This document shows positions 18,909 through 26,901 of a stretch of 64,000 bases of DNA, in pieces. Origin of the DNA: Clostridia bacterium (lineage in GTDB: Bacteria; Bacillota; Clostridia; TANB77; CAG-508); contig JAFSBT010000003.1 in the NCBI GenBank assembly GCA_017437145.1, positions 124,001-188,000 of the forward strand, read 5' to 3'. Under the pieces are notes generated by a model. It ran no database searches, was not told the DNA's origin, and saw only the letters and a list, made by a program, of their open reading frames with translations. A program made the translations under genes and the position numbers. The stretch's first letter is position 1. Every line of letters starts with the position of its first letter.

Positions 18909-18931
18909 CATAAAAATTTAAGACCATCCCT

Positions 18932-18963
18932 TTGTAGGGGCAGTCGCCCACGGCTGCCCCTAT
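18932..18963. repeat. GGGGC/GCCCC hairpin repeat
   Basis: TAGGGGCAG and CTGCCCCTA arms around a short loop. One of a dispersed family with TGTAGGGGC...GCCCCTACA ends. Confidence 0.8.
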
Positions 18964-18990
18964 AAATATTATAAATATAAAAGAAAATTA

Positions 18991-19013
18991 GGCGCCAGCA
19001 TTACACTGGCGCC
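18991..19013 (-). terminator. Terminator of the 19.0-kb cassette
   Basis: GGCGCCAGTGTAATGCTGGCGCC hairpin (minus strand) followed by TAATTTTCTTTT. An identical hairpin lies at 19972. Confidence 0.85.
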
Positions 19014-19032
19014 TTTAAAGAGAGTTGCAATT

Positions 19033-19806
19033 TTACTCTTCATCCGGAATATCGGGAATGTAGATTATATATTCGCCGTGATGAAGTGTGTCGGGGTATA
19101 AGATACTGATAGGTTTAAGGAGCGAATTCTTATCACATGAAAGAACTTCACACAAAGCGCTTCTAATATTTTCTTGTTCTTCATGTAAATGCGTTTCTGT
19201 TTCAAATTTGTATGCAATTCTTATACCGCAAAGGTCAATAAATGTGATATCCAGGTGTTCGGAATCAAGAAGTTTTTCAAAATACTTCTCAGACTTTACA
19301 AGTTTAAATTTTTTGCTTCCGGTATTATGGTATGCATCCGTATAGCACCATCCGTTTGAGGGTTTGAGATTTATAAAATCATAAACTTTTTTTGCCTCAC
19401 GTTTGAACAACGGAGAGCGCATAGCTTTTCTTAAAGCTATATTTAACGCAGGACTGACCGTGACTTTACACTGAGCCATATGAGAGTCCTCTACAGAAAG
19501 TTCTGACAGGATATCATAGACACAATGAGCTGCATTTACAAAACCACTGATTTCTGCATTTTTACCGGAAAATTCATCCGCCTTTTTTCCATATTCGAAA
19601 AATACTTTTGCGTTGCGAATTTCGACAAGGTTATTGACTGTATCTCTATGATGATATACATAATCAACAATCTCAGCATCGCTTGACCTGAAGAGTTCAC
19701 GTGAAGTGAATGCTTCAACGACCCTTTTTTCAACAATATCGTTCAGCCGTGATATAGTTTCACCGAGACGAACAATGATTGCTTCTTCAAATTTAAACGT
19801 ACTCAT
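19033..19806 (-). CDS. Unknown protein, paralog of the 20.0-kb gene, copy 1
   Basis: 257 residues from the ATG at 19806 (GAGAGG upstream); a longer reading frame exists but begins upstream of the promoter. Mostly helical and soluble: FEEAIIVRLGETISRLNDIV at the start, LVEIRNAKVFFEYGKKADEF in the middle, ILSELSVEDSHMAQCKV, NGWCYTDAYHNTGSKKFKLV, LCGIRIAYKFE, and a final HGEYIIYIPDIP. The next gene matches block by block. Codon use differs from the chromosome-like genes, including one CGG arginine (SRLND). Promoter and terminator of its own. Function unknown. Confidence 0.65.
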   Translation of the reverse strand: MSTFKFEEAIIVRLGETISRLNDIVEKRVVEAFTSRELFRSSDAEIVDYVYHHRDTVNNLVEIRNAKVFFEYGKKADEFSGKNAEISGFVNAAHCVYDILSELSVEDSHMAQCKVTVSPALNIALRKAMRSPLFKREAKKVYDFINLKPSNGWCYTDAYHNTGSKKFKLVKSEKYFEKLLDSEHLDITFIDLCGIRIAYKFETETHLHEEQENIRSALCEVLSCDKNSLLKPISILYPDTLHHGEYIIYIPDIPDEE

Positions 19807-19851
19807 TTTTGAAAACCTCTCTTTCATAATTTTTTTGTGTACGCAGTAGAT

Positions 19852-19880
19852 ATTATACCATAATTTACATAAATTTGCAA
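19852..19880 (-). promoter_or_regulatory. Promoter of 19.0-kb cassette
   Basis: Minus strand TTGCAA, 17-base spacer, TATAAT with TGG before the -10. Confidence 0.85.
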
Positions 19881-19917
19881 ATGTGACCATTTTATATTTC
19901 TTAAATTTGTAGAGTAA

Positions 19918-19946
19918 ATGTAGGGGCGAACTGAGTTCGCCCAAAT
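19918..19946. repeat. GGGGC-type hairpin repeat, short form
   Basis: GGGCGAACTGAGTTCGCCC hairpin after TGTAGG-like flank. Confidence 0.7.
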
Positions 19947-19971
19947 TTATTGTTAAATATAAAAAAAATTA

Positions 19972-19994
19972 GGCGCCAGCATTACACTGGCGCC
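19972..19994 (-). terminator. Terminator of the 20.0-kb cassette
   Basis: Same GGCGCCAG...CTGGCGCC hairpin as at 18991, followed on the minus strand by TAATTTTTTTT. Confidence 0.9.
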
Positions 19995-20015
19995 TTTAAA
20001 GAGAGTTGCAAACGC

Positions 20016-20762
20016 TTACTGTACATCAGGAATGTAAATTTTGTATACTCCGTGATATTCGGAATCAGGATACAAAACTTCAAACCCCATTTTGTATGCA
20101 TCATATGCTGTAGGATATTTTGCTTTGAAAATCTCTTTTATTTTTTCTGTTTCCTCAGAATCATATCTCCTGATTTCACGTCTGTATGCAACTTTAATAC
20201 CGCAAAGATTTACATTTTCTGTGTCTCCTGTAATATCCTCATATCCAGCTTTAAGCAACCTTTCAAAACTTTGTTTTGTTTTTACAAGTTCAACGCGTTT
20301 ACTGCCGTTGTAATGGTCATCACCGTATGACCATGCGTAAGTGGGCATTTTGTTCAGAAAACCTTGAATAACTTCAACTCCTTGCATAAGTTCAGGACAA
20401 TGTGATGCCTTTTCCAAGGCTTTTTTCAAGTCATTTTTTATGCTTATTTTACAGTCAGCTCGGCGGTGGTCATCAACTGAAATAGCGCAATATAGGTCAT
20501 AGATGTTTGCGGCAGATGCAAGGTAATAAACTTCGGGGTCAATACGTTCATGAGCTTCATCAAACCATTTTTTTGCTTTACGAACTTTGATAAGTTGCTC
20601 AAGTTCTTCTTGGAGTGACATCAATTTAGAAATTGTTTTTTTGTCACTCTGGGATGATGTAAGTTTCTTTGCTTTAACTGCAGTAAGCAGATTCGCTTCA
20701 AGCACTCTGTTCATACGAACAATTATGCCTTCAAGCCGTACGATTGCTTCAAGTTCAAACAT
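20016..20762 (-). CDS. Unknown protein, paralog of the 19.0-kb gene, copy 2
   Basis: 248 residues. Block order matches its neighbour: FELEAIVRLEGIIVRMN, LIKVRKAKKWFDEAHERID, YCAISVDDHRRADCKISI, YAWSYGDDHYNGSKRVELVK, NLCGIKVAYRREIR and a final HGVYKIYIPDV. It is predicted soluble and mainly helical. GAGAGG ribosome site, own promoter, own terminator; even the 15 bases after the terminator hairpin are copied from the neighbouring cassette. It uses CGG for Arg once (IVRLEG). Function unknown. Confidence 0.65.
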   Translation of the reverse strand: MFELEAIVRLEGIIVRMNRVLEANLLTAVKAKKLTSSQSDKKTISKLMSLQEELEQLIKVRKAKKWFDEAHERIDPEVYYLASAANIYDLYCAISVDDHRRADCKISIKNDLKKALEKASHCPELMQGVEVIQGFLNKMPTYAWSYGDDHYNGSKRVELVKTKQSFERLLKAGYEDITGDTENVNLCGIKVAYRREIRRYDSEETEKIKEIFKAKYPTAYDAYKMGFEVLYPDSEYHGVYKIYIPDVQ

Positions 20763-20807
20763 ATTAAGAACCTCTCTTTCATAATATTTTTGTGCGTACG
20801 TGATGAT

Positions 20808-20836
20808 ATTATATCATACTTTACATAAATTTGCAA
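20808..20836 (-). promoter_or_regulatory. Promoter of 20.0-kb cassette
   Basis: Minus strand TTGCAA, 17-base spacer, TATAAT with TGA before the -10. Confidence 0.85.
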
Positions 20837-20929
20837 ATGAGACATTTTTCATAATTAATACAAGTTGCAGATTTATTTTAAATATGATAATATGATTTAA
20901 ATAAAAAATTAAGGTATGGGAGTATTTTT

Positions 20930-21865
20930 ATGAAAAAAGCTTATTGTGTGTTTGAAGGATTTAATAATGATGCTAAAAAGATTATAGAAAATGCAGGTAT
21001 TGAATTAACAATAAATAATTCAAAAAACAGACCAAATGGGGAAGAGTTGATTTCTCTATTAAAGGAATATGATATTATAATTTTAGGTGTTTTTTCAAAA
21101 TTAACAGCTGATATGATTCAGTATGTTAAAAAACCAAAAATAATAGCTACTTTATCAGTTGGCCTTGACCATATAGATAAAAGTTTCTTTGAATCACCTT
21201 TAGTTACAGTAGTTAATATAAAAACTGCAAATGCAATATCAGTTGCAGAACATATATTTTCATTAATTTTAATGCTAAATAAAAGAGGGTTTGAATCAAA
21301 TCATTTAGTTATAGAAGGTAATGGACATAGAAATAATGTTCATGAAAGACCTGATGATATATCTAATAAAATATTAGGATTAGTTGGATGTGGTAATATT
21401 ACAGCTGAAGTTATTAAAATTGCAAATGTGTTTAATATGAAAATAAAATGCTATACAAAGAATCCTGATAAACATACAGATATGTTAGATAAGGGAGTAG
21501 AATTTCTGTTTTTAGATGAAGTATTACAGGAAAGTGATATTATAAATGTTAGCATTCCATTAAATAACGAAACAAGAAACTTAATTTCTAAAGATAAAAT
21601 CAAATTAATGAAATCAACAGCAACATTTATAAATACATCTAGAACTGAGGTTGTAGATACAGAAGCTCTTATTGAATATGCTGATTCATATGATACATTT
21701 TACGTTGGATTAGATATAGATGTAAATGAGTATAAAGATTTACTTAGTAAATATAGAAAAAATGTAGTAATAACACCACATATTGCAGGAATATCTAAAC
21801 AGGCAGTATATAGAATGGATGTGGAATTGGCGGAAAATATTGTAAATCATATAAAAAACTTTTAA
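20930..21865 (+). CDS. D-isomer-specific 2-hydroxyacid dehydrogenase
   Basis: 311 residues with the two-domain family pattern. The substrate domain holds SVGLDHIDKSFF and NIKTANAISVAEHIFSLILML. The NAD-binding domain has LGLVGCGNI in place of the usual GxGxxG. The catalytic landmarks are VSIPLNNETRNLIS, FINTSRTEVVDTEAL and TPHIAGIS. It would reduce a 2-keto acid with NAD(P)H or the reverse; the substrate is not evident. GGGAG precedes the ATG. It is a single gene, bounded downstream by hairpins. Confidence 0.88.
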   Translation: MKKAYCVFEGFNNDAKKIIENAGIELTINNSKNRPNGEELISLLKEYDIIILGVFSKLTADMIQYVKKPKIIATLSVGLDHIDKSFFESPLVTVVNIKTANAISVAEHIFSLILMLNKRGFESNHLVIEGNGHRNNVHERPDDISNKILGLVGCGNITAEVIKIANVFNMKIKCYTKNPDKHTDMLDKGVEFLFLDEVLQESDIINVSIPLNNETRNLISKDKIKLMKSTATFINTSRTEVVDTEALIEYADSYDTFYVGLDIDVNEYKDLLSKYRKNVVITPHIAGISKQAVYRMDVELAENIVNHIKNF

Positions 21866-21877
21866 TATATAAATTAA

Positions 21878-21941
21878 GCTAAAATATTAATTTTTGAAAA
21901 TGAATGCTCATTTGTCAAAAATTAATTATTTTAGCTTTTAA
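21878..21941 (+). terminator. Long AT-rich hairpin after the dehydrogenase
   Basis: AAGCTAAAATA pairs with TATTTTAGCTT and an inner TTAATTTTTGA with TCAAAAATTAA. A second hairpin, TTTAATGAAAATTT/AAATTTTCATTAAA, follows at 21944-21976. Confidence 0.65.
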
Positions 21942-22076
21942 ACTTTTAATGAAAATTTAAGAAATTTTCATTAAATCGAAAAGATGCCTACATTATTTTC
22001 GTTTAGTACTCGAAAGAATTGTTTCTTATACTTTTTTATGATATAATTATTTACAAAATTAGGTATGAGGTAAAAA

Positions 22077-22730
22077 ATGAAAGATAATATTGAAATAGAA
22101 AATTCATTAAATTATTGGAATAACCTATATGAACCAATAAAACGAGATGAAATAATTATGGATGATTGGTTAGAAAAATTTGATGATATAATAGATAAAA
22201 CATCATCTCCAATAATTGACCTTGGTTGTGGTAAAGGAAATAATGCTTTATATTTAATTCAAAAAAATAGAAAAGTTATTTCTTGTGATCAATCAATAAA
22301 TGCAATAAATAATATAAAAAACAACTTGCCTGAAATATATCAAGCTCTATGCTTTAATATGTTAGAAGGTTTGCCTTTTGATGACAATTATTCAGATATT
22401 ATTATTGCAGATTTGTGTTTACATTATTTTAGAAATGATGACACATTTAAGATTATAAATGAAATCAAAAGAATCCTTAAACCTAATGGCCATTTACTTA
22501 TACGAGTAAATTCAATAAATGATATAAATTTTGGCGCCGGTAAAGGAGAAGAAATAGAACATCATCTTTGGAGAACTGATGACGGAAGATTAAAAAGATT
22601 TTTTGATGAAAAAGATATTAAATTATTTTTTAATAATTTTGAAATTGCTTATATGCAAGAAAAAAGTCTTGATAGATTTTTTAATATAGAGAAAAAAATA
22701 TATGAAATACATTTATTAAATACTAGATAA
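22077..22730 (+). CDS. Class I SAM-dependent methyltransferase
   Basis: 217 residues with the Rossmann methyltransferase pattern. Motif I is IIDLGCGKGNNALYLI (near residues 42-57). An acidic end of strand 2 is seen in VISCDQSINAI, then FDDNYSDIIIADLCLHYF, and the post-I region EIKRILKPNGHLLIRVNS. Small-molecule methyltransferase of the UbiE/tellurite-resistance style is likely; the target is unknown. Stand-alone between hairpin elements. Confidence 0.85.
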   Translation: MKDNIEIENSLNYWNNLYEPIKRDEIIMDDWLEKFDDIIDKTSSPIIDLGCGKGNNALYLIQKNRKVISCDQSINAINNIKNNLPEIYQALCFNMLEGLPFDDNYSDIIIADLCLHYFRNDDTFKIINEIKRILKPNGHLLIRVNSINDINFGAGKGEEIEHHLWRTDDGRLKRFFDEKDIKLFFNNFEIAYMQEKSLDRFFNIEKKIYEIHLLNTR

Positions 22731-22735
22731 ATAAA

Positions 22736-22865
22736 TGTAGGGGCGGGCCTTGTGTCCGCCCGTGCTCTAAAGAAATTGCTGAATGTTATAATTAATAACA
22801 ATAAATTTAAATTTTATTATAGGGTATTCCTATAAAGCACGGACGACCAATGGTCGCCCCTACAA
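22736..22865. repeat. MITE-like inverted element with GGGGCG ends
   Basis: It starts TGTAGGGGCGGGCC and ends GGTCGCCCCTACA, with a second inverted pair CCGTGCT-type/AGCACGG inside and an AT-rich centre. The whole 130-bp unit can fold into one long hairpin. Largest member of the GGGGC repeat family here. Confidence 0.8.
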
Positions 22866-22917
22866 ATATATGATATAATTATTCCATATAAATACGAAAG
22901 GTGCGTGATATAAATTT

Positions 22918-24025
22918 ATGATAGATTTAGAAGAAAATAAAAGCTTACTTATTGAATTAGAAAAGAAAATAATAACAATAGGTGATTCACTTTGACATTT
23001 CTAAATTAGAACAAGAAATAAAAGGATTAGAAGAACAAGTTAATCAACCTGATTTTTGGAATGATTCAGAAAAATCTACACCTATTATTACTAAATTAAA
23101 ACGCTTACAAAATAAATTATCTTCTTATAATAAACTATTAGAAGATTTAACTAATTTAAAGGAATTAAATGAATTATTATTATTAGATAATGATGAAGAG
23201 CTAGGTAAACAACTATTAACTAGTTCTACAGATATCCAAAATAAAATAGAAAAACTAGAATTAGAAACTCTACTTTCTGGAAAATATGATAAAAATAATG
23301 CAATTATAACACTCCATCCTGGTGCAGGAGGAACAGAATCACAAGATTGGGCACAAATGTTATATAGAATGTATACAAGATGGGCGAGCAACAATGGTTT
23401 CACAGTAAAAGAATTGGATTTCTTGGAAGGTGATGAGGCAGGTATAAAAAGTGTTACAGCTTTAGTTAGTGGTGAAAATGCTTATGGATATTTAAAATGT
23501 GAAAAAGGTGTTCACAGACTTGTTAGAATATCACCTTTTGACAGCGGTGGTCGAAGACATACATCATTTGCATCATTAGAAGTTTTACCTGAAATTACAG
23601 ATGATATAGAAATTGAAATTAATTCAGACGACTTAAGAATAGATACATTTAGAGCATCTGGAGCAGGGGGACAGCATATTAATAAAACTGATTCTGCAAT
23701 AAGAATAACTCATATTCCAACAAATATTGTTGTATCTTGTCAGTCAGAGAGGTCTCAAACTCAAAATAAAGAAACTGCAATGAAAATGTTGAAATCTAAA
23801 TTATTAGAATTAAAAGAAAAAGAACAAAAAGAAAAAATAGAGGATTTAAAAGGAGTTCAACATGATATAGCTTGGGGAAGCCAAATTCGTTCATATGTAT
23901 TTTGTCCTTATACAATGGTAAAAGATCATAGAACTAATTATGAAGTTGGAAATGTAGAAGGTGTAATGGACGGAGATATTAATGGATTTATAGAAGAATA
24001 TTTAAAACAAATGGCAAAAAAATAG
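22918..24025 (+). CDS. prfB: Peptide chain release factor 2, programmed +1 frameshift
   Basis: The short first frame runs from the ATG at 22918 to TGA at 22993, and the main frame continues from GAC at 22994. The slip site is CTT TGA C, with an internal AGGTGA nine bases upstream, the classical autoregulated RF2 frameshift. After the shift, about 368 residues are read. They include the UGA/UAA-recognition SPF motif (RISPFDSGG) and the catalytic GGQ (RASGAGGQHIN). RF2 releases peptides at UGA and UAA. Low RF2 favours the shift, so the protein controls its own level. GAAAGGTG supports the start. This shows that ribosomal +1 frameshifting is used in the organism. Confidence 0.97.
22990..22996 (+). 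promoter_or_regulatory. RF2 programmed frameshift site
   Basis: CTTTGAC with in-frame UGA; P-site Leu tRNA slips by one base. Internal Shine-Dalgarno-like AGGTGA at 22979-22985. Confidence 0.95.
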
Positions 24026-24129
24026 TAGGGAACATATTTATAATTTATTTATATAATATAATAAGGCGTAAATTAACTATATTTAAAATTAGATATTGTT
24101 AATATAAATAAAAAAAGAGGTGCTACTTT

Positions 24130-24855
24130 ATGGGAATAGTTGTACAAAAATTTGGAGGAAGTTCTGTTTCAAATACTGAAAATTTATATAAAGTTTGTAA
24201 ACATATTACAGAAGAATATGATAAAGGAAATAATGTTGTAGTAGTTGTTTCTGCTCAAGGTAAAACAACTGATAGACTAATTAATGAAGAAAGTGAAATA
24301 ACAAATGAGCCTAGTTTAAGAGAACATGATGTTCTAGTTTCTGTAGGAGAACAAATTTCAGCAGCAAAATTAGTTATGTGTTTAAATAAATTAAATTATA
24401 AAGCCATATCATTTATGGGATGGCAATTACCGATATATACTAACCAAAATTATGGAGATGCAAAAATTATTACAATTAATACAAAAAGAATTAGTGAAGC
24501 ATTTGAAGAAAATAAAATAGTAGTTGTTGCTGGGTTTCAAGGAATAACTGAAGATGGAGATATAACTACATTAGGTAGAGGAGGATCTGACACAACTGCT
24601 GTAGCATTAGCAGCATTTTTAAAAGCTGAAAAAGCATATATATTTACTGATGTTGATGGGGTTTATTCTGATGACCCTAATAAAAATAAAAATGCTATAA
24701 AATATAAACAGCTATCATATAATGAAATGCTTGATATGGCTAATAATGGAGCAAAGGTATTGCATAATAAGAGTGTAGAATTTGCAAAACATTATCAAGT
24801 TCCAATTGTTGTAAAATCAACATTTAAAAATGGGGAAGGGACAATAATTAAATAG
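24130..24855 (+). CDS. Aspartokinase catalytic domain without ACT domains
   Basis: 241 residues. It has the amino-acid kinase fold: VQKFGGSSVSN at the N-terminus, DVLVSVGEQISAA, GFQGITEDGDITTLGRGGSD and the nucleotide site FTDVDGVYSDDP. Aspartokinase phosphorylates aspartate on the way to lysine, methionine and threonine. Family members are usually about 400 residues with two ACT regulatory domains. This one stops right after the kinase domain (GEGTIIK), and a GGGGC hairpin begins four bases after the stop. It would therefore lack ACT-mediated feedback. AGAGGTG precedes the ATG. Natural short forms exist, so it may be functional. Confidence 0.88.
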   Translation: MGIVVQKFGGSSVSNTENLYKVCKHITEEYDKGNNVVVVVSAQGKTTDRLINEESEITNEPSLREHDVLVSVGEQISAAKLVMCLNKLNYKAISFMGWQLPIYTNQNYGDAKIITINTKRISEAFEENKIVVVAGFQGITEDGDITTLGRGGSDTTAVALAAFLKAEKAYIFTDVDGVYSDDPNKNKNAIKYKQLSYNEMLDMANNGAKVLHNKSVEFAKHYQVPIVVKSTFKNGEGTIIK

Positions 24856-24858
24856 GAT

Positions 24859-24884
24859 TGTAGGGGCGGCTATCAGCCGTCCGA
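24859..24884. repeat. GGGGC-type hairpin repeat
   Basis: TGTAGGGGCGGCTATCAGCC followed by GTCC; arms GGGCGGCT/AGCCGTCC, directly after the aspartokinase stop; may serve as its terminator. Confidence 0.75.
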
Positions 24885-24923
24885 TTTTATTTGTTTTAAA
24901 CAAATAGTTTATAAAACCATAAT

Positions 24924-24952
24924 TTGACATATTTAACATAAAATGATATTAT
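24924..24952 (+). promoter_or_regulatory. Promoter of the 25.1-kb cassette
   Basis: TTGACA, 17-base spacer, TATTAT with TGA before the -10. The leader (24956-25034) has complementary ends GCACATG/CATGTGC and an inner GATAGCTTGAAAGTTATC hairpin. Confidence 0.8.
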
Positions 24953-25067
24953 ACTTGCACATGCACATTGAAAAAAAGATAGCTTGAAAGTTATCTCATA
25001 AGTTTGTTTTTTAGTTATTCTATTTTCATGTGCTCAAATATTACATTACAGAAAGGACAGAATTAAA

Positions 25068-25442
25068 ATGGCAAAAAAAGATGTTCTTAGAATTGTCATC
25101 GAAGATGGTAAATTCAAGAGCGGCACAGAAGTCTTAACAGACAAACCATTTAAAGTTTCGCCAACAAAATTTTCTAAGACTGGCTGGAAATGCGAAATTC
25201 TTGCAGACAAATCACTTAAATGTGTCTGTGAAGAAAAACGAGTCGATGGAAAGCATTCTATTAAATATGTTATTGACTCAAACGGAGATTCAAAGCTGAC
25301 TTTGAAAATTCCTGGCAAAGGAACAAAAGTATTGGCAGAAGGGAATGTTTTTATAAAAGCCAATAGTCTCACAAACGGCACATTGCGTTTATCAAAAAAC
25401 AACGAGCTTCATAATCGAATTGCATTTTTTATTGAAGCATAA
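25068..25442 (+). CDS. Unknown small beta-rich protein in its own cassette
   Basis: 124 residues, basic (many Lys), with alternating hydrophobic strands: VLRIVIEDGKFKSGTEVL, KCEILADKSLKCVC, SIKYVIDSNGDSKLTLKI, VFIKANSLTNGTLRLS. No signal peptide, no membrane segment, no motif recognised. Codon choice (GGC, ATC, CTG) is less AT-biased than in the neighbours. It has a consensus promoter, a structured leader, a GAAAGGA site and a strong terminator, the same architecture as the other accessory cassettes. Function unknown. Confidence 0.6.
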   Translation: MAKKDVLRIVIEDGKFKSGTEVLTDKPFKVSPTKFSKTGWKCEILADKSLKCVCEEKRVDGKHSIKYVIDSNGDSKLTLKIPGKGTKVLAEGNVFIKANSLTNGTLRLSKNNELHNRIAFFIEA

Positions 25443-25478
25443 AAACGTAGAATATCTTTAACAAATCTTATGTAAAAA

Positions 25479-25522
25479 ACAAGAGGCGGGCATCTATATT
25501 AGAACCTGCCTCTTGTTTTTTT
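25479..25522 (+). terminator. Terminator of 25.1-kb cassette
   Basis: AACAAGAGGCGGG and CCTGCCTCTTGTT arms followed by T7. Confidence 0.9.
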
Positions 25523-25525
25523 ATT

Positions 25526-25581
25526 TGTAGGGGCAGATACGCACATCTGCCCAGGGTCGCCGTAGGCGACGACCCCCTACA
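25526..25581. repeat. Double GGGGC/GCCCC hairpin repeat
   Basis: TGTAGGGGCAGAT...ATCTGCCC is followed by GGGTCGCC-GTA-GGCGACGACCC and CCTACA, so two hairpins sit inside the common TGTAGGGG...CCCCTACA ends. Confidence 0.8.
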
Positions 25582-25673
25582 AAATTCGTATTACAATATC
25601 AATTAACTTTTTAGTTCTAAAATAGACAACCCCTGAATATATTTAATATATATGTTTTAAGGAGGAATTTCAT

Positions 25674-25973
25674 ATGTTAATTGAGGAGAGAAAACAAAAT
25701 ATAAATTCAAATATTATTCAAAATTTAATTTTAGAGAATAGAGAAAAATTAACAATTACAGGAGTATTAGATGTATTAAGTTTTGATGACCAAGTTGTTA
25801 TTGTGGAAACTGATTTAGGTTTGTTAAATGTAAAAGGAGAAGGTTTAAGAATTAATAAATTAAGTATCGATACATCTGAAGTAATTGTAGAAGGGGAGAT
25901 ATACAATTTAGCATATTCAGATAAAAAGAATGATAAAACCAAAGAATCTTTGCTTGGTAAAATTTTTAAATAA
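25674..25973 (+). CDS. yabP: Sporulation protein YabP
   Basis: 99 residues with the YabP/YqfC beta pattern: LTITGVLDVLSFDDQVVIVE, TDLGLLNVKGEGLRINKLSI, and VIVEGEIYNLAYSD. YabP is needed for spore cortex or coat assembly in Bacillus. AAGGAGG precedes the ATG, and yabQ starts 14 bases after its stop, the usual yabP-yabQ-divIC order. Confidence 0.92.
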   Translation: MLIEERKQNINSNIIQNLILENREKLTITGVLDVLSFDDQVVIVETDLGLLNVKGEGLRINKLSIDTSEVIVEGEIYNLAYSDKKNDKTKESLLGKIFK

Positions 25974-25987
25974 TAAGGTGTAAAAAA

Positions 25988-26477
25988 ATGAATTCAGATG
26001 TTTATATATTTTTTATTTTCATTTTAGTAGGATTCATAATTGGAATTCTATTTGATATTTTTAGAATTTTAAGGAGAAGTTTTAAAACTAAAGATATAAT
26101 TACATATTTGCAAGATATTTTATTTTGGTTAATTACAGGTGCCCTAATATTATATACTACTTTTAAATTTAATAATCGGAGAACTTAGATTTTTCTTATT
26201 TTTAGGCATGTTTATAGGATTTATTATATATATCATAACTTTTAGTAAAATTTTTATTTCTTTAAATGTTAAGATTATTCTATTTATAAAAAAAGTAGTA
26301 AATATAATAATTATCAAACCTATAATATTTATTTTTAATTTTTTTAATAAGAGATTAAAGAAACCAATATATTTTATTTTTGTCAATATAAGAAGAATGT
26401 TGTCGAAAATCAATTTAAAATCATTAAAATTCAATAAAAACGATAAAAATAAAGATTTTCAGAAGGATTTAATATAA
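25988..26477 (+). CDS. yabQ: Sporulation membrane protein YabQ, read through a +1 shift at CGG
   Basis: Dropping C at 26177 joins a 63-codon frame to a second frame and yields a 162-residue protein. Segment one has helices VYIFFIFILVGFIIGILFDI and ILFWLITGALILYTTF. The junction reads NNGELRFFLFLGMFIGFIIY, a hallmark of YabQ. The C-terminal part is basic (LKKPIYFIFVNIRRML). YabQ sits in the membrane and supports cortex formation. Zero-frame translation ends two codons past CGG. AAGGTG precedes the ATG. Neighbours yabP and divIC confirm the identity. Confidence 0.88.
26177..26179 (+). other. +1 frameshift site 4: CGG in yabQ
   Basis: CGG follows AAT. Skipping C reads GGA and restores the conserved NGELRFF segment. 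The zero frame ends RRT-stop. Confidence 0.9.
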
Positions 26478-26535
26478 TTTTGTTGAATAATATTATTAGA
26501 TGTATTATATTACTTAAGGAGTAGAGAAAATACAA

Positions 26536-26802
26536 ATGAAAAAATTAGTAAAAAGAATTGTTATAGTTTCTATATTTATATATATATTATGTATTTTTAT
26601 AAATCAACAAAAGACTTTAAATTCATACAAATCAACTCAAGCATATTATCATGAACAAATAGAAGAACAAAGTGAATATCAAAAAAAATTAGAAGAAACA
26701 AAAACAAATATAAATTCTAAAGAATATATTGAAAAAATGGCAAGAGAAAAACTTGACATGTATTTGCCAAATGAAACAGTATATGTCGATGTTGAAAAAT
26801 AA
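26536..26802 (+). CDS. divIC: Septum formation initiator, FtsB/DivIC family
   Basis: 88 residues: one N-terminal membrane helix (IVIVSIFIYILCIFI), a coiled-coil with Gln/Glu heptads (residues about 30-60) and the family ending YIEKMAREKLDMYLPNETVY. DivIC/FtsB bridges FtsL and other divisome proteins. It closes the yabP-yabQ-divIC group. AAGGAG is unusually far (14 bases) from the ATG. Confidence 0.9.
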   Translation: MKKLVKRIVIVSIFIYILCIFINQQKTLNSYKSTQAYYHEQIEEQSEYQKKLEETKTNINSKEYIEKMAREKLDMYLPNETVYVDVEK

Positions 26803-26804
26803 AT

Positions 26805-26833
26805 TTAGGTAGGTTTTTACCTACCTTATATTT
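26805..26833 (+). terminator. Terminator after divIC
   Basis: TAGGTAGG-TTTTTA-CCTACC hairpin followed by TTATATTTTG. Confidence 0.7.
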
Positions 26834-26901
26834 TGATTTCTTAAATTTCTAAAATTTTCCAAATGATTTAAAATAATAAGATTAAATAGGGGGCAAAATT
26901 C

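Noticed and set aside
19807..19944. Extra N-terminal 46 residues of the 19.0-kb gene
   Set aside because: They lie over the promoter and upstream of the ribosome site; translation there would precede transcription start.
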